A stretch of DNA of 64,000 bases from an uncultured Lachnospiraceae bacterium (GTDB lineage Bacteria > Bacillota > Clostridia > Lachnospirales > Lachnospiraceae), in the NCBI GenBank assembly GCA_947165025.1, contig CAMUYQ010000009.1:62001-126000 (forward strand), written 5' to 3'. The position numbers were made by a program, and so were the translations under genes. Numbering within the stretch: the stretch's first letter is position 1; every line of letters begins with the position of its first letter. The notes under the pieces were generated by a model, which worked only from the letters and a program-made list of their open reading frames with translations, was not told the DNA's origin and made no database searches. This document shows, piece after piece, positions 30,792-42,000 of the stretch.

Positions 30792-32912
30792 TTGGCTGGA
30801 AGAGATTATCCATTGGAGAGAACCAGGAATATCGGTATCATGGCTCATATCGATGCGGGTAAGACCACAACGACTGAGCGTATACTGTATTACACCGGTA
30901 TCAATCATAAGATAGGTGAGACTCATGATGGTACTGCAACCATGGACTGGATGGAGCAGGAACAGGAAAGAGGTATCACCATAACTTCCGCAGCTACGAC
31001 ATGCCACTGGACATTACAGGATCATTGTAAGCCGAAGGCAGGTGCGCTTGAGCATCGTATCAACATCATCGATACTCCGGGCCACGTTGACTTTACTGTC
31101 GAGGTTGAGAGATCGCTTCGTGTTCTTGACGGAGCTGTAGGTGTATTCTGCGCTAAGGGCGGTGTTGAACCCCAGTCCGAGAATGTTTGGCGTCAGGCGG
31201 ATACGTATAACGTTCCCCGTATGGCTTTCATCAATAAGATGGACATCCTCGGTGCTGATTTCTACGCAGCCGTAGATCAGATAAGAAATCGTCTGGGTAA
31301 GAATGCCATCGTCATCCAGCTGCCTATCGGCAAGGAAGACGAGTTCAAAGGTATTATCGACCTTTTTGAAATGAAGGCATATATCTACAACGACGATAAG
31401 GGTGAGGATATCTCGATCGTGGATATCCCCGATGATATGAAGGATGAGGCAGAGATGTATCATGAAGAGCTCGTTGAGAAATGTGCAGAGCTTGATGATG
31501 ATACTATGATGGCATACCTTGAGGATTCTGAGAGCGTAACTGTTGACGACCTCAAGAAAGCGCTTCGTAAAGGTACATGCGAATGTACGGCGGTTCCCGT
31601 TTGCTGCGGAACGGCTTACAGGAACAAAGGTGTACAGAAGCTTCTCGATGCAGTTATCGAGTACATGCCCTCACCTCTTGATATTCCCGCGATAAAAGGT
31701 GTTGACCTTGAAGGAAACGAGACTGAGAGACATTCTTCGGATGAAGAGCCTTTCTCGGCACTTGCATTCAAGATCATGTCAGATCCGTTCGTAGGAAAGC
31801 TCGCATTCTTCAGAGTTTATTCAGGTACGATGAACTCCGGTTCATACGTGCTTAACGCAACAAAAGGCAAGAAGGAGCGTGTAGGACGTATCCTTCAGAT
31901 GCATGCCAATAAGAGAGAAGAGCTTGAAAAGGTTTATTCAGGTGATATCGCAGCAGCTGTAGGTTTTAAGCTTACAACGACAGGTGATACGATCTGTGAT
32001 GAACAGCATCCCGTTATTCTTGAGTCTATGGAGTTCCCGGAGCCTGTTATCGAGCTTGCCATCGAGCCCAAGACAAAGGCGGGACAGGGCAAGCTGGGAG
32101 AATCTCTTGCAAAGCTTGCTGAGGAAGATCCTACATTCCGCGCACATACCGATCCGGAAACAGGTCAGACGATCATCGCCGGAATGGGTGAGCTTCACCT
32201 TGAGATCATCGTTGACAGACTTCTTCGTGAGTTCAAGGTAGAGGCAAATGTCGGTGCACCTCAGGTTGCTTATAAAGAGGCTATCACAAAGCCCGTTGAT
32301 ATTGAGAGCAAGTACGCAAAGCAGTCCGGTGGACGTGGTCAGTACGGTCATTGTAAAGTACGTTTCGAGCCCATGGATGCCAACGGAGAAGAGCTGTTCA
32401 AGTTTGATTCGGAAGTTGTCGGAGGTGCCATCCCGAAGGAATACATTCCCGCTGTCGGAGAAGGTATCGAAGAGGCAACAAAGGCAGGTATCCTTGGCGG
32501 ATTCCCTGTTGTCGGCGTACATGCAACGGTTTATGACGGATCATACCATGAAGTCGACTCATCCGAGATGGCATTCCATATCGCAGGTTCCCTTGCATTC
32601 AAGGAAGCCATGCAGAAGGCAGGAGCAATTCTGCTCGAGCCCATCATGAAGGTTGAGGTAACGATGCCCGAGGAATACATGGGAGATGTCATCGGTGACA
32701 TCAACTCAAGACGTGGACGTATCGAGGGTATGGACGATGTCGGTAACGGCAAGATCGTTCGCGGATTCGTTCCTCTTTCGGAGATGTTCGGATACGCTAC
32801 AGACCTTCGTTCCAGAACACAGGGCCGTGGTAACTACTCAATGTTCTTTGAAAAGTATGAGCCGGTTCCGAAGTCAGTTCAGGAAAAGGTTCTTGCTGCA
32901 AAGAAAGCTTAA
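30792..32912 (+). CDS. fusA: Elongation factor G
   Basis: 706 residues starting at TTG 30792, 9 bp after TAGGAGG. G1 is [13 protein letters not shown]3 DTPGHVDF, and G4 NKMD. The C-terminal domains IV and V are complete. EF-G drives ribosomal translocation and recycling. A non-ATG start on such a highly expressed gene, as with rpsG, suggests deliberate tuning. A separate promoter for tuf follows the stop. Confidence 0.98.
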   Translation: MAGRDYPLERTRNIGIMAHIDAGKTTTTERILYYTGINHKIGETHDGTATMDWMEQEQERGITITSAATTCHWTLQDHCKPKAGALEHRINIIDTPGHVDFTVEVERSLRVLDGAVGVFCAKGGVEPQSENVWRQADTYNVPRMAFINKMDILGADFYAAVDQIRNRLGKNAIVIQLPIGKEDEFKGIIDLFEMKAYIYNDDKGEDISIVDIPDDMKDEAEMYHEELVEKCAELDDDTMMAYLEDSESVTVDDLKKALRKGTCECTAVPVCCGTAYRNKGVQKLLDAVIEYMPSPLDIPAIKGVDLEGNETERHSSDEEPFSALAFKIMSDPFVGKLAFFRVYSGTMNSGSYVLNATKGKKERVGRILQMHANKREELEKVYSGDIAAAVGFKLTTTGDTICDEQHPVILESMEFPEPVIELAIEPKTKAGQGKLGESLAKLAEEDPTFRAHTDPETGQTIIAGMGELHLEIIVDRLLREFKVEANVGAPQVAYKEAITKPVDIESKYAKQSGGRGQYGHCKVRFEPMDANGEELFKFDSEVVGGAIPKEYIPAVGEGIEEATKAGILGGFPVVGVHATVYDGSYHEVDSSEMAFHIAGSLAFKEAMQKAGAILLEPIMKVEVTMPEEYMGDVIGDINSRRGRIEGMDDVGNGKIVRGFVPLSEMFGYATDLRSRTQGRGNYSMFFEKYEPVPKSVQEKVLAAKKA

Positions 32913-32922
32913 CAAAAATTCC

Positions 32923-32951
32923 TTGATAATAGCAGGAAAATGAAATATAAT
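32923..32951 (+). promoter_or_regulatory. Promoter of tuf
   Basis: TTGATA (32923-32928), 17 bp, TATAAT (32946-32951), about 70 bp before the tuf start. Confidence 0.88.
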
Positions 32952-33020
32952 CTTTGTTATCGGGCGTAAGGCTCATAGAGAGATTAAGAGAAGTATTTAA
33001 TCTAAGGAGGATTAATTAAA

Positions 33021-34208
33021 ATGGCAAAAGAGAAATTTGACAGAAGTAAAACCCATTGTAATATCGGTACCATCGGCCACGTTGACCATGGTAAAACAAC
33101 ACTTACAGCTGCAATCACAAAGGTTCTTGCTGAAAGAGTTGCCGGAAACGTAAAGGTTGACTTTGAAAACATCGATAAGGCTCCCGAAGAGAGAGAGCGT
33201 GGTATCACAATTTCAACAGCTCACGTTGAGTACTCAACAGAGAAGAGACACTATGCACACGTTGACTGCCCGGGACATGCCGACTACGTTAAGAACATGA
33301 TCACAGGTGCAGCTCAGATGGATGGTGCTATCCTCGTTGTTGCTGCTACAGACGGTGTTATGGCTCAGACAAAGGAGCATATCCTTCTGTCACGTCAGGT
33401 TGGTGTTCCTTACATCGTTGTTTTCCTTAACAAGTGTGATATGGTTGACGATCCCGAGCTTATCGAGCTCGTTGAGATGGAAGTAACAGAGCAGCTTGAA
33501 GAGTACGGATTCAAGGATTGTCCTATCATCAAGGGTTCAGCTCTTAAGGCTCTTGAAGATCCCAACGGTGAGTGGGGCGACAAGATCATGGAGCTCATGG
33601 ATACAGTTGATTCTTACATCCCTGATCCTGAGCGTGATACAGATAAGCCTTTCCTTATGCCTGTCGAGGACGTATTCACGATCACAGGTCGTGGTACTGT
33701 TGCTACAGGTAGAGTTGAGCGTGGTACACTTCATATGTCTGACGAAGTTGAGATCATCGGTATCAAGGAAGAGACACAGAAGTCTGTCGTAACAGGTATC
33801 GAGATGTTCAGAAAGCTTCTTGACGAGGCTCAGGCAGGTGATAACATCGGTATCCTTCTTCGTGGTATCAACAGAACAGATATCGAGCGTGGACAGGTTG
33901 TAGCTAAGCCCGGTTCGGTTAAGTGCCACAAGAAGTTTACAGCTCAGGTTTACGTTCTTACAAAGGACGAGGGTGGACGTCATACACCTTTCTTCAACAA
34001 CTATCGTCCTCAGTTCTACTTCAGAACAACAGACGTTACAGGTGTTTGCGAACTTCCCGCAGGTACAGAGATGTGCATGCCCGGTGATAACATCGAGATG
34101 ACTATCGAACTTATCCATCCCGTAGCTTGTGAGCAGGGTCTTACATTCGCTATACGTGAGGGTGGTAGAACAGTAGGTTCAGGAAGAGTTGCTTCCATCA
34201 TCGAGTAA
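33021..34208 (+). CDS. tuf: Elongation factor Tu
   Basis: 395 residues. G1 is [12 protein letters not shown]3 [12 protein letters not shown], and G4 NKCDMVDD. Codon choice is strongly biased, as expected for a top-expressed gene. It delivers aminoacyl-tRNA to the ribosome. It has its own promoter and terminator and so forms a single-gene unit after fusA. AAGGAGG precedes ATG 33021. Confidence 0.99.
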   Translation: MAKEKFDRSKTHCNIGTIGHVDHGKTTLTAAITKVLAERVAGNVKVDFENIDKAPEERERGITISTAHVEYSTEKRHYAHVDCPGHADYVKNMITGAAQMDGAILVVAATDGVMAQTKEHILLSRQVGVPYIVVFLNKCDMVDDPELIELVEMEVTEQLEEYGFKDCPIIKGSALKALEDPNGEWGDKIMELMDTVDSYIPDPERDTDKPFLMPVEDVFTITGRGTVATGRVERGTLHMSDEVEIIGIKEETQKSVVTGIEMFRKLLDEAQAGDNIGILLRGINRTDIERGQVVAKPGSVKCHKKFTAQVYVLTKDEGGRHTPFFNNYRPQFYFRTTDVTGVCELPAGTEMCMPGDNIEMTIELIHPVACEQGLTFAIREGGRTVGSGRVASIIE

Positions 34209-34230
34209 TCAGTAAAATATGCAGTAATCA

Positions 34231-34264
34231 AGGGCTTTCCGAGAGATCGGGAAGCCCTTTTTGT
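34231..34264 (+). terminator. Terminator after tuf
   Basis: 12-bp stem AGGGCTTTCCGA / TCGGGAAGCCCT (one G-U pair) with loop GAGA, followed by five Ts. Confidence 0.9.
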
Positions 34265-34291
34265 CCAACATACAAAAAGGGGAAATCTTAC

Positions 34292-35920
34292 ATGAGTAAA
34301 AATCACAAAGCCGTAGTTTATCCGCTGATGCTTGCACTTTGCCTTGCCGCAACTTCTCTTACGGCGTGCGGGGACGATGATGCCGCAAAGGCACTCGCGA
34401 TCAATAAGCAGGATGATACTTCATCGGAATCATCGGATGATATATCAACGGAAAATGAAAACGGTGGTACAGATAATACGGAAGAGATATCACCGGAAGA
34501 GCAGTATCCGGAGGAGGATATTGACGATGAGTGGATGGAAGTACTTGAGGCAAACGGTACGTTCTATGATGCATTCTATAATTACCGGAAGATACTTAAA
34601 GAGGAAGAGCCGGATCATCCCGATAATGTCAAAATGCCGGACGGTATAATAAAAGAAAACAATGATTATTACATTCCCGATATGGAAGTGCCGGAAACAA
34701 CATCGGTGGAGATGTCGGAACTGTACGGAAGGTGGCTTCCCGTATCATCAACATACATGGATATTGATACGGACTGGACCGCTTTGAGAGAGGCCAATGT
34801 TGATTTTCATCTGGATCTTAATGAAGACGGAACATGCGCGTGCAATATGTTCGGTGGTGAGAAGAGCGGAAACTGGAACAGCAAAGCTATCCCGATAAAC
34901 GGAAAAGACTGTGCATACGGTATGGAAGGTGATCTGCTCATTCTTCATCAGGACATGGGACTCGGTGCCGAGATGATATACAGATTCGAGAGAGACACGA
35001 AGGACACCGCTCTTGTAAGAGCGCATGAAGATGAAGTTACCGGGTATTTCGGACATAAGCTCAAGGACGCAAAGGTTTACAGGCTTGCCCGTATTATTGA
35101 AAACGGTAAGGAAACGACTGTCAGTACCGAAGATGTAGAAACGTCTCCCAAAGACCATTTTGTCGTATATGTTGAGACGGATGATGAGTATCACAGCGGT
35201 TACGGATATATGCGGGAGGGCGTAACGGATACGGCGCTTTACTTCCAGGGCGACAGAGGCGTGGTAAAGAAAATAAACGAGGATACGACGAACAGGAACG
35301 CCGGAATGGGACGAACGAGGTATGAGATCGTAAATGACGGTAAACTGCTCCGTCTCGGCTTGGGGTATCGACAACTATCAGAAATATGCTATGAATATGA
35401 ACTGAACGAGGATGAGGGGGCCCCGAGATCCCATCTGGCAGTAGGTCCCGTACCGAACAGGAAAGAGATCGAGGTACCGGAGGGTACGCATAACAAGGCG
35501 GGATTTTACAGACTCGACAAGTTATTCAATTACACATATGTTGCCGGGGACCCGTTCATGGAGACAGAATTACAGCCTGTAGATGATAATGTATACGGAA
35601 CGGATTCGAGAAAATATGATGCTGACTTCTGGTATGTTCTGAAAGACGACGGAACAGGATATATGCGTGCATGGAACCGGTATTTTGAAGTTGTATGGAA
35701 CGATGATTTTCAGTATTATTACGATATCTCAGGCAAACACCAGCTTGGTACCGTAGTCGGTGAGATAGATTATGACGGTACGTTCATGAGACTGTTTAAA
35801 GACGAGCTCAACGAGGTTCCCGAATATCCCGAGGAACTCACATATGAAGGAGCGAAAAAGCTTAAGGAAGAGATAGAAAAGAAAGCTGAAGAAAGAGCAA
35901 AGAAAGAAGATAGGGAGTAA
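34292..35920 (+). CDS. Lipoprotein of unknown function
   Basis: 542 residues with a signal ending in lipobox LTAC. A Ser/Asp/Glu-rich linker (about 60 residues) is followed by a mostly beta-rich external part with repeated motifs like LYGRWLPVSSTYM and an FxVxxETDDEY stretch, suggesting lipocalin-like or immunoglobulin-like modules. The C-terminus is a charged helix. I do not recognise a family. It stands alone between two terminators; no promoter of its own is evident. Confidence 0.65.
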   Translation: MSKNHKAVVYPLMLALCLAATSLTACGDDDAAKALAINKQDDTSSESSDDISTENENGGTDNTEEISPEEQYPEEDIDDEWMEVLEANGTFYDAFYNYRKILKEEEPDHPDNVKMPDGIIKENNDYYIPDMEVPETTSVEMSELYGRWLPVSSTYMDIDTDWTALREANVDFHLDLNEDGTCACNMFGGEKSGNWNSKAIPINGKDCAYGMEGDLLILHQDMGLGAEMIYRFERDTKDTALVRAHEDEVTGYFGHKLKDAKVYRLARIIENGKETTVSTEDVETSPKDHFVVYVETDDEYHSGYGYMREGVTDTALYFQGDRGVVKKINEDTTNRNAGMGRTRYEIVNDGKLLRLGLGYRQLSEICYEYELNEDEGAPRSHLAVGPVPNRKEIEVPEGTHNKAGFYRLDKLFNYTYVAGDPFMETELQPVDDNVYGTDSRKYDADFWYVLKDDGTGYMRAWNRYFEVVWNDDFQYYYDISGKHQLGTVVGEIDYDGTFMRLFKDELNEVPEYPEELTYEGAKKLKEEIEKKAEERAKKEDRE

Positions 35921-35937
35921 GAAGTAAGACATGATTC

Positions 35938-35971
35938 TGCGGCACAGCCCGGCTGTGCCGCAATTTTTTTG
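35938..35971 (+). terminator. Terminator
   Basis: Arms TGCGGCACAGCC / GGCTGTGCCGCA (35938-35949, 35951-35962) followed by AATTTTTTT. Confidence 0.88.
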
Positions 35972-35990
35972 AGAAATTTTCAAATTGCTG

Positions 35991-36018
35991 TAAACTTTCC
36001 GCTCATATCATCCGATAT
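35991..36018 (+). promoter_or_regulatory. Sigma-28-type promoter
   Basis: TAAA at 35991-35994, 16 bp, TCCGATAT at 36011-36018. It is nearly identical in boxes to the promoter at 6948-6974 and precedes two unknown genes. Confidence 0.6.
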
Positions 36019-36038
36019 ATGTGATAAGCAGTATTGTC

Positions 36039-36058
36039 GTCTCAAATGGAATTGAGAC
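36039..36058 (+). promoter_or_regulatory. Hairpin in the 5' leader of the DUF6033-like gene
   Basis: GTCTCAA / TTGAGAC arms around a 6-base loop, about 20 bp after the sigma-28 -10 box and 30 bp before the start codon; it could affect mRNA stability or translation. Confidence 0.45.
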
Positions 36059-36087
36059 ATTATTACTTCAAGGAAGAAGGTGTTATC

Positions 36088-36888
36088 GTGACAAATTCAA
36101 TCAACAGTATCTATGGCGCTTCAGCGTCTCTTTCAGCGTATTCAGCGCAGAAATCCGAAAAAAAGGAACAACCTAAGAAGACGGAGTCGGCAGTCGAGAC
36201 TAAGGAATGGAAGGGACTCACATCCGAAAGCAGTCTCATTCCGACAGCGAAGGCAGGCTACGGAACGGTTATCGGTGATGTCAATCTCTCCGATAAGGCG
36301 AAGGAATACTATGCCAAACTCAAGGAGAAGTTCGGCGGTGCTGATTTTATCCTTGTGAGCAAAGATAACAAGGAGCAGGTGGAGAAAAATGCAAGCCGTT
36401 ACGGTTCGGCTTTAAAGCCCGTCGTTCTCATAGATGATGAGAAGATCGAGAAGATGGCGAACGATCCCGAATATGCGAAGAAATATGAGAACATCATCGA
36501 GTCATCATTAAACAGCCTAGAGGCTGCGAAGAACACTCTTGCTGCAAGCGGAGCGGTTCTCAAGAACTTCGGCATGAGTGTCGGAGAGGACGGAAAGACA
36601 ACATTCTTCGCTGTTCTTGAAAAAGCAAATGATGCTGCCAATAAGATAAGAGAGAAGAATATAGAAAAGCATAAAGCAGAGAAAGCCGAAGAAAAGAAGA
36701 AGGCTGAAAAGGAAAAAGAACAGGAGCGTATCGAGGACATATTCAATGATGATAAGGAATACATAGAGTTCAGATCCGATTCCCTTGATGCCCTTGTCGA
36801 CAAGGTTTCCAAGTATGCTTTTGAAAGCTCTGAAAGCGCACTGGCTGCACAGGAAGGTATAGGACAGTCCATAGATTTCAAGGGGTGA
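36088..36888 (+). CDS. DUF6033-like protein under a sigma-28 promoter
   Basis: 266 residues from GTG 36088, which follows AGAAGG at the right distance; the upstream TTG 36034 falls in the hairpin-bearing leader. No membrane segment. The N-terminus (NSINSIYGASASLSAYSAQ) resembles export or rod-type flagellar N-termini in being Ser/Asn/Ala-rich. The segment DVNLSDKAKEYYAKLKEKFGGADFILVSKD is recalled as DUF6033. A charged coiled coil (about residues 190-215) follows. The sigma-28 promoter implies expression with flagella or chemotaxis. Confidence 0.6.
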   Translation: MTNSINSIYGASASLSAYSAQKSEKKEQPKKTESAVETKEWKGLTSESSLIPTAKAGYGTVIGDVNLSDKAKEYYAKLKEKFGGADFILVSKDNKEQVEKNASRYGSALKPVVLIDDEKIEKMANDPEYAKKYENIIESSLNSLEAAKNTLAASGAVLKNFGMSVGEDGKTTFFAVLEKANDAANKIREKNIEKHKAEKAEEKKKAEKEKEQERIEDIFNDDKEYIEFRSDSLDALVDKVSKYAFESSESALAAQEGIGQSIDFKG

Positions 36889-36893
36889 TGCAT

Positions 36894-37835
36894 ATGACGG
36901 GTATAGGTAATGCTCTTCTGTACTCTTATACCGCGGCAAAGACGGCTTCCGTTCCGAAGAATACAAGACAGATCATCGGTAATTTTGCAAAGGATGATGA
37001 TACCGAAAAGAAAGCGGATGTATCAAATATGCGCCGCGCACTTCGGAAAGGTACGGAAAAACTTGCAAAAGAAACAAACATGTCTGTCATTGACAACATG
37101 CAGCTGTATTCAAAAGCTCTGAAGAAACAGAGAGAGAACAATAACAACGTCGCTCTTGAAAAGAAGAAGGTAAAATACAGCTTCAAAAAGATATCGTCAA
37201 AGATCGTAAGCAGCAAGACATCGATGGCTGCAAGAGAAGCCGTGTCACAGGCCAAACGCGAGATCCAAAAGCTTAAGGCAGCCAGAAGAACGGGAAAGTA
37301 TGACCCGGAAGAAATAGAGGCGGCTATAGATCACGCAAAGGCGATGGAGCGTATTGCCAGAAAAAAGGTCAGACACCTCGAGGAAGAGGAGATGGCAAAA
37401 CGGTGCTCATCCGAATCAGTTTCTTCGGGAAAGCCTGCTGTTGATGACGAGGATATCCGGGAAGATAAGGATCCGGTACAGAAGGAGATCGATGAGATCC
37501 GGGACGAGCTTGAGGATGTTGGTGATAAGGCCCAAAATGAAGAGTACATAGAATCAGGCGAGATAACAAATGAGATGATCAGTGAGATCACGGACGGCAT
37601 GGAAGAGATGCTCGATGCGATCGAAGAACTCAACGATCTGTTAAATGATTTTGCCGAAAACATTTCGGATATGGATACTGATGACATAAAAACAATGGTC
37701 ATCAAACACAGAAACAGGGAAATGAAAGATATAACCAAGGCGGATGCGGACTATATGAAGGTGATGTTCGAACACCTTGAAAACATGAAGGCCGGCTCTG
37801 GACCGTCGGCTTCATCAATAGATGTTGCGTTGTAG
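36894..37835 (+). CDS. Coiled-coil protein in a sigma-28 operon
   Basis: 313 residues from ATG 36894, 8 bp after GGGG; ATG 36888 overlaps the previous stop. The N-terminus (GIGNALLYSYTAAKTASVP) mirrors that of the upstream gene in being Ser/Thr/Ala-rich and could be an export or assembly signal. Three coiled-coil segments follow: basic (about 90-150), acidic (170-210), and acidic helical (215-270). No membrane helix. Function unknown; the promoter context points to flagella or motility. Confidence 0.6.
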   Translation: MTGIGNALLYSYTAAKTASVPKNTRQIIGNFAKDDDTEKKADVSNMRRALRKGTEKLAKETNMSVIDNMQLYSKALKKQRENNNNVALEKKKVKYSFKKISSKIVSSKTSMAAREAVSQAKREIQKLKAARRTGKYDPEEIEAAIDHAKAMERIARKKVRHLEEEEMAKRCSSESVSSGKPAVDDEDIREDKDPVQKEIDEIRDELEDVGDKAQNEEYIESGEITNEMISEITDGMEEMLDAIEELNDLLNDFAENISDMDTDDIKTMVIKHRNREMKDITKADADYMKVMFEHLENMKAGSGPSASSIDVAL

Positions 37836-37856
37836 TGTTTCGTTCCCCGTCGTGAT

Positions 37857-37889
37857 AAGGCCCGGGCAGCTTGCCCCGGGTCTTATTTA
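37857..37889 (+). terminator. Terminator
   Basis: CCCGGGCA and TGCCCCGGG arms with one bulged base around GCT, extended by AAGG/TCTT pairing, then a T-rich tail. Confidence 0.75.
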
Positions 37890-37892
37890 TCG

Positions 37893-37921
37893 TTGGCAAT
37901 CCGCCACTGAAAGTTTATAAT
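37893..37921 (+). promoter_or_regulatory. Promoter of glf-dnaE
   Basis: TTGGCA (37893-37898), 17 bp, TATAAT (37916-37921). Confidence 0.85.
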
Positions 37922-37947
37922 AGTGAATATATGTTCGGAGGGTGATC

Positions 37948-39066
37948 ATGTCAAAGAAATATGATTTTCTGATCGTCGGATCAGGGCTGTACGGAGCGAT
38001 CTTTGCCCATGAAATGACAAAAGCGGGCAGGTCGTGTCTTGTCATAGACAAAAGAAACCATATCGGCGGAAATGTTTATACCGAAAATGTGGAAGGGATC
38101 AATGTCCATAAATACGGAGCGCATATCTTCCACACGAGTAACCGCAAGGTGTGGGACTATATGAACGGATTTGCCGAGTTCAACAGATATACGAACTCGC
38201 CTGTTGCAAGATATAAGGATGAGCTTTATAACCTGCCTTTTAACATGAACACGTTCCATGAACTGTGGGGCGTTAAGACGCCTGCTGAAGCAAAGGCAAA
38301 GATCGAGGAGCAGAAGAGAGAGGCAAAGCTTCCCGACGGCAAAGAGCCTGCCAACATGACCGAGGCAGCGATACAGCTTGTCGGTAAGGATATATACGTA
38401 AAGCTCGTAAAGGGCTATACCGAGAAGCAGTGGGGAAGGCGTGCCGAAGAGCTGCCGCCGTTCATCATCAAAAGGCTTCCGGTAAGGTTCACGTATGACA
38501 ATAACTATTTTAACGACAGTTATCAGGGTATCCCGATCGGCGGATACACGAATATCATAGAGAAGATGCTCGAGGGCTCGGACGTTAAGCTTAACGAGGA
38601 TTATTTCGCAAAGCGTGATGAGTATGATGCTATTGCCGAAAAGACCGTGTTCACCGGAATGATAGACGAGTACTATGATTACTGCTTCGGACCGCTTGAG
38701 TACAGGAGCCTGCGCTTTGAGGACAAGGTACTCGATACGGATAACTTCCAGGGAAATGCCGTTGTAAATTACACGGAATATGAGATCCCTTACACAAGGA
38801 TAATCGAGCATAAGCATTTCGAATTCGGAAGCGGTGACAGGACCGTGATCACATATGAGTATCCCGCGGTCTGGAATAAAGGCGATGAGCCTTATTATCC
38901 GATGAACGACGATAAGAACAACGCACTGTTTTTAAAATACAGGGAGCTTGCCGACAAAGAGACAAAAGTGATCTTCGGGGGAAGGCTCGGAGAGTATAAA
39001 TACTATGACATGCATCAGGTAGTGGCCGCTGCGCTTTCGGCTGCAGAGGCGGAACTTAAAGGATAG
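37948..39066 (+). CDS. glf: UDP-galactopyranose mutase
   Basis: 372 residues from ATG 37948 (GGAGGG 5 bp upstream). The N-terminal FAD-binding motif VGSGLYGAIFAHEM is followed by the second conserved block NHIGGNVYTE. The residues KYGAHIFHTSN (about residue 50-60) and the FTYDNNYFNDSYQGIPIGGY block are typical of Glf. It converts UDP-galactopyranose to UDP-galactofuranose, a precursor of surface glycans. It is followed after 4 bp by dnaE, an odd partner. Confidence 0.95.
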   Translation: MSKKYDFLIVGSGLYGAIFAHEMTKAGRSCLVIDKRNHIGGNVYTENVEGINVHKYGAHIFHTSNRKVWDYMNGFAEFNRYTNSPVARYKDELYNLPFNMNTFHELWGVKTPAEAKAKIEEQKREAKLPDGKEPANMTEAAIQLVGKDIYVKLVKGYTEKQWGRRAEELPPFIIKRLPVRFTYDNNYFNDSYQGIPIGGYTNIIEKMLEGSDVKLNEDYFAKRDEYDAIAEKTVFTGMIDEYYDYCFGPLEYRSLRFEDKVLDTDNFQGNAVVNYTEYEIPYTRIIEHKHFEFGSGDRTVITYEYPAVWNKGDEPYYPMNDDKNNALFLKYRELADKETKVIFGGRLGEYKYYDMHQVVAAALSAAEAELKG

Positions 39067-39070
39067 TCGG

Positions 39071-42000
39071 ATGTCATTTGTTCACCTGCATACCCATACG
39101 GAGTATTCGCTCCTTGACGGGTCCAACAAGATAAAAGAATATGTCAAGTGTGTCAAAGAACTGGGCATGAATGCCGCCGCGATAACCGATCACGGCGTTA
39201 TGTACGGCGTCATTGATTTTTACCGAGCAGCAAAAGCGGAAGGTATAAAGCCGATCATAGGGTGCGAGGTGTATGTGGCGCCCAATTCGAGATTTGACAG
39301 GGAACTTAAAGGTGGTGAGGACAGGTATTACCACCTTATCCTTCTTGCGGAGAATAATACCGGATATCACAACCTGATGAAGATCGTCAGCATCGGTTTT
39401 ACGGAAGGATTTTATTCAAGGCCGCGAGTTGACATGGAGATCCTTGAGAAATACCACGAGGGTATCATTGCCGCATCGGCATGTCTGGCCGGAGAGGTTG
39501 CAAGATATATCCAGAAGAACCTGTACGAAGAGGCAAGGGATGCTGCGAAAAAGTATCTTGACTGTTTCGGGAGGGGTAACTATTTTCTGGAACTTCAGGA
39601 TCACGGTATTCCTGAGCAGAAGCTTGTGAACCAGGCGATTCTCCGGATCAGCAAAGAGCTCGATATTCCTCTTATCGCGACTAACGACGTTCACTATACT
39701 TATGCCGATGATGCCGATGCGCATGATCTTCTTCTGTGCATCCAGACCGGCAAGAAGGTTTCGGATGAGGACAGGCTCCGCTATGAAGGAGGACAGTTCT
39801 ATATCAAATCCGAAGAGGAGATGAGGAAGCTCTTTCCTTATGCACCGGAGGCTCTCGAGAACACGCAGAAGATCGCTGACAGGTGCAACGTTGAGATAGA
39901 GTTTGGAAAATCAAGGCTGCCCCATTTCGAGGTTCCCGAAGGATACGATTCATGGACATATCTTCGTAAGCTCTGCTATGACGGGATCGAAAAGAGATAT
40001 CCCGGCTACACGGAAGAGCATGTCGAAAAGCTTGAAAAAGAGCTTGGAACGATAAAGAAGATGGGCTTTGTCGACTACTTCCTCATAGTTTCCGATTTTA
40101 TCCATTATGCAAAATCAAACGGATATGCCGTAGGACCCGGACGAGGAAGTGCGGCAGGTTCGATGGTATCGTATTGTCTCGGGATAACAAACATAGACCC
40201 GATAAAATACCAGCTCCTGTTCGAGAGGTTTCTTAACCCCGAACGTGTAACGATGCCTGATATTGACGTTGACTTTGATGAACACCGTCAGGATGTCATA
40301 GATTACGTCGTTAACAAATACGGCGAAGAAAAGGTTGCTCAGATAGTGACTTTCGGAACGTTCAAGGCAAGAGGCGTTGTAAGGGATGTCGGAAGGGTGC
40401 TTGACCTGAGCTATTCGTACTGCGACAGTCTTGCAAAGGCGATTCCGAATGAGCTCAACATTACACTGAAAAAAGCACTCGAGAAAAGTGCCGAGTTCAA
40501 AGGCTTTTATGACAGTGATCCCCAGGCAAAAAATCTTATCGACATGGCGATGAAGCTTGAGGGACTGCCCAGACATTCGTCGATGCATGCGGCCGGTGTC
40601 GTTATCTGTCCCGATGCCGCCGATGAGCTTGTACCGCTTGCATGCGGATCCGACGGTACCGTTGTTACTCAGTATGTTGCTACAACACTTGAGGAGCTCG
40701 GTCTTCTGAAGATGGACTTTCTCGGACTCGTAACACTTACCGTGATAAAAGAGGCTGTACGTCTCGTTTATGAGAACACGGGCGAAAAGATAGATATCGA
40801 GAACATCGATTACAATGATGAAAATGTATATGCATATATCGGAACAGGAAAGACCGACGGTATATTCCAGCTTGAAAGTGCGGGCATGAAAAACTTTATG
40901 AAGGAGCTTCGCCCGAAGAGCATGGAAGATGTTATCGCCGGTATATCACTTTACCGTCCGGGCCCGATGGATTCCATTCCCGCATATATCAAGGCAAAGA
41001 ATTCAAAGGGTGATATTACCTATGACTGCCCGCAGCTTGAACCGGTGCTGAAGCCCACATACGGATGCATCGTGTACCAGGAACAGGTTATGCAGATCGT
41101 TCAGGATCTCGGTGGCTACACGCTCGGACGTGCCGATCTTGTCAGACGTGCGATGAGCAAGAAGAAGCGTGAGGTCATGGAAAAGGAACGTATGAACTTC
41201 GTTTACGGAAACGATGAGGAAAACGTTCCGGGCTGTCTGTCAAAAGGGATATCGGAATCCGTTGCAAACAAGATATATGATGAGATGATGGATTTTGCCG
41301 AGTATGCGTTCAACAAATCCCATGCTGCGGCTTATGCCGTCGTCGCATATCAGACCGCTTATCTTAAATACCATCATCCGGTTGAATTCATGGCTGCGCT
41401 TCTTACAAGTGTTATTGATAACTCCGCGAAGGTTTCGGAATATATCTATTCGTGCAAGAGCATGGGAATAAGTATCATCCCGCCTGATATCAACCGCGGG
41501 GTTGCCGGCTTTTCCGTAAGCGGTAACAGCATAGTATACGGCCTTGCTTCGATAAAAGGTGTGGGCTGGCCCGTTGTAAACTCGATCGTAGCGAACAGGA
41601 ACGAGAGGGGAGAGTTCAGGGACATATATGATTTTCTGAACAGGATGGACGGAAGCGAGATCAACAAACGTGTTGTCGAAAACCTGATTAAAGCCGGTGC
41701 GTTCGACTGCCTTAACGGAACACGCAAACAGCTCATAAGCGTATACGGCGGTTATATGGACGGGGTCATAAAGGACAGGAAACAGAACATGGCAGGCCAG
41801 ATGTCGCTGTTCGATCTGGGCGATCCCGAGATGAAGGATGAGCTTGGTGAAAAGCTTCCCGACATCGGTGAATATCCGAAGCAGGAAAAACTTGCATATG
41901 AAAAAGAAGTTCTCGGAGTTTATGTTTCAGGTCATCCGCTTGAGGAGAACGAAGCGCTGTGGCGCAGGACGATAACAAACAGGACTAATGATTTTAAATA

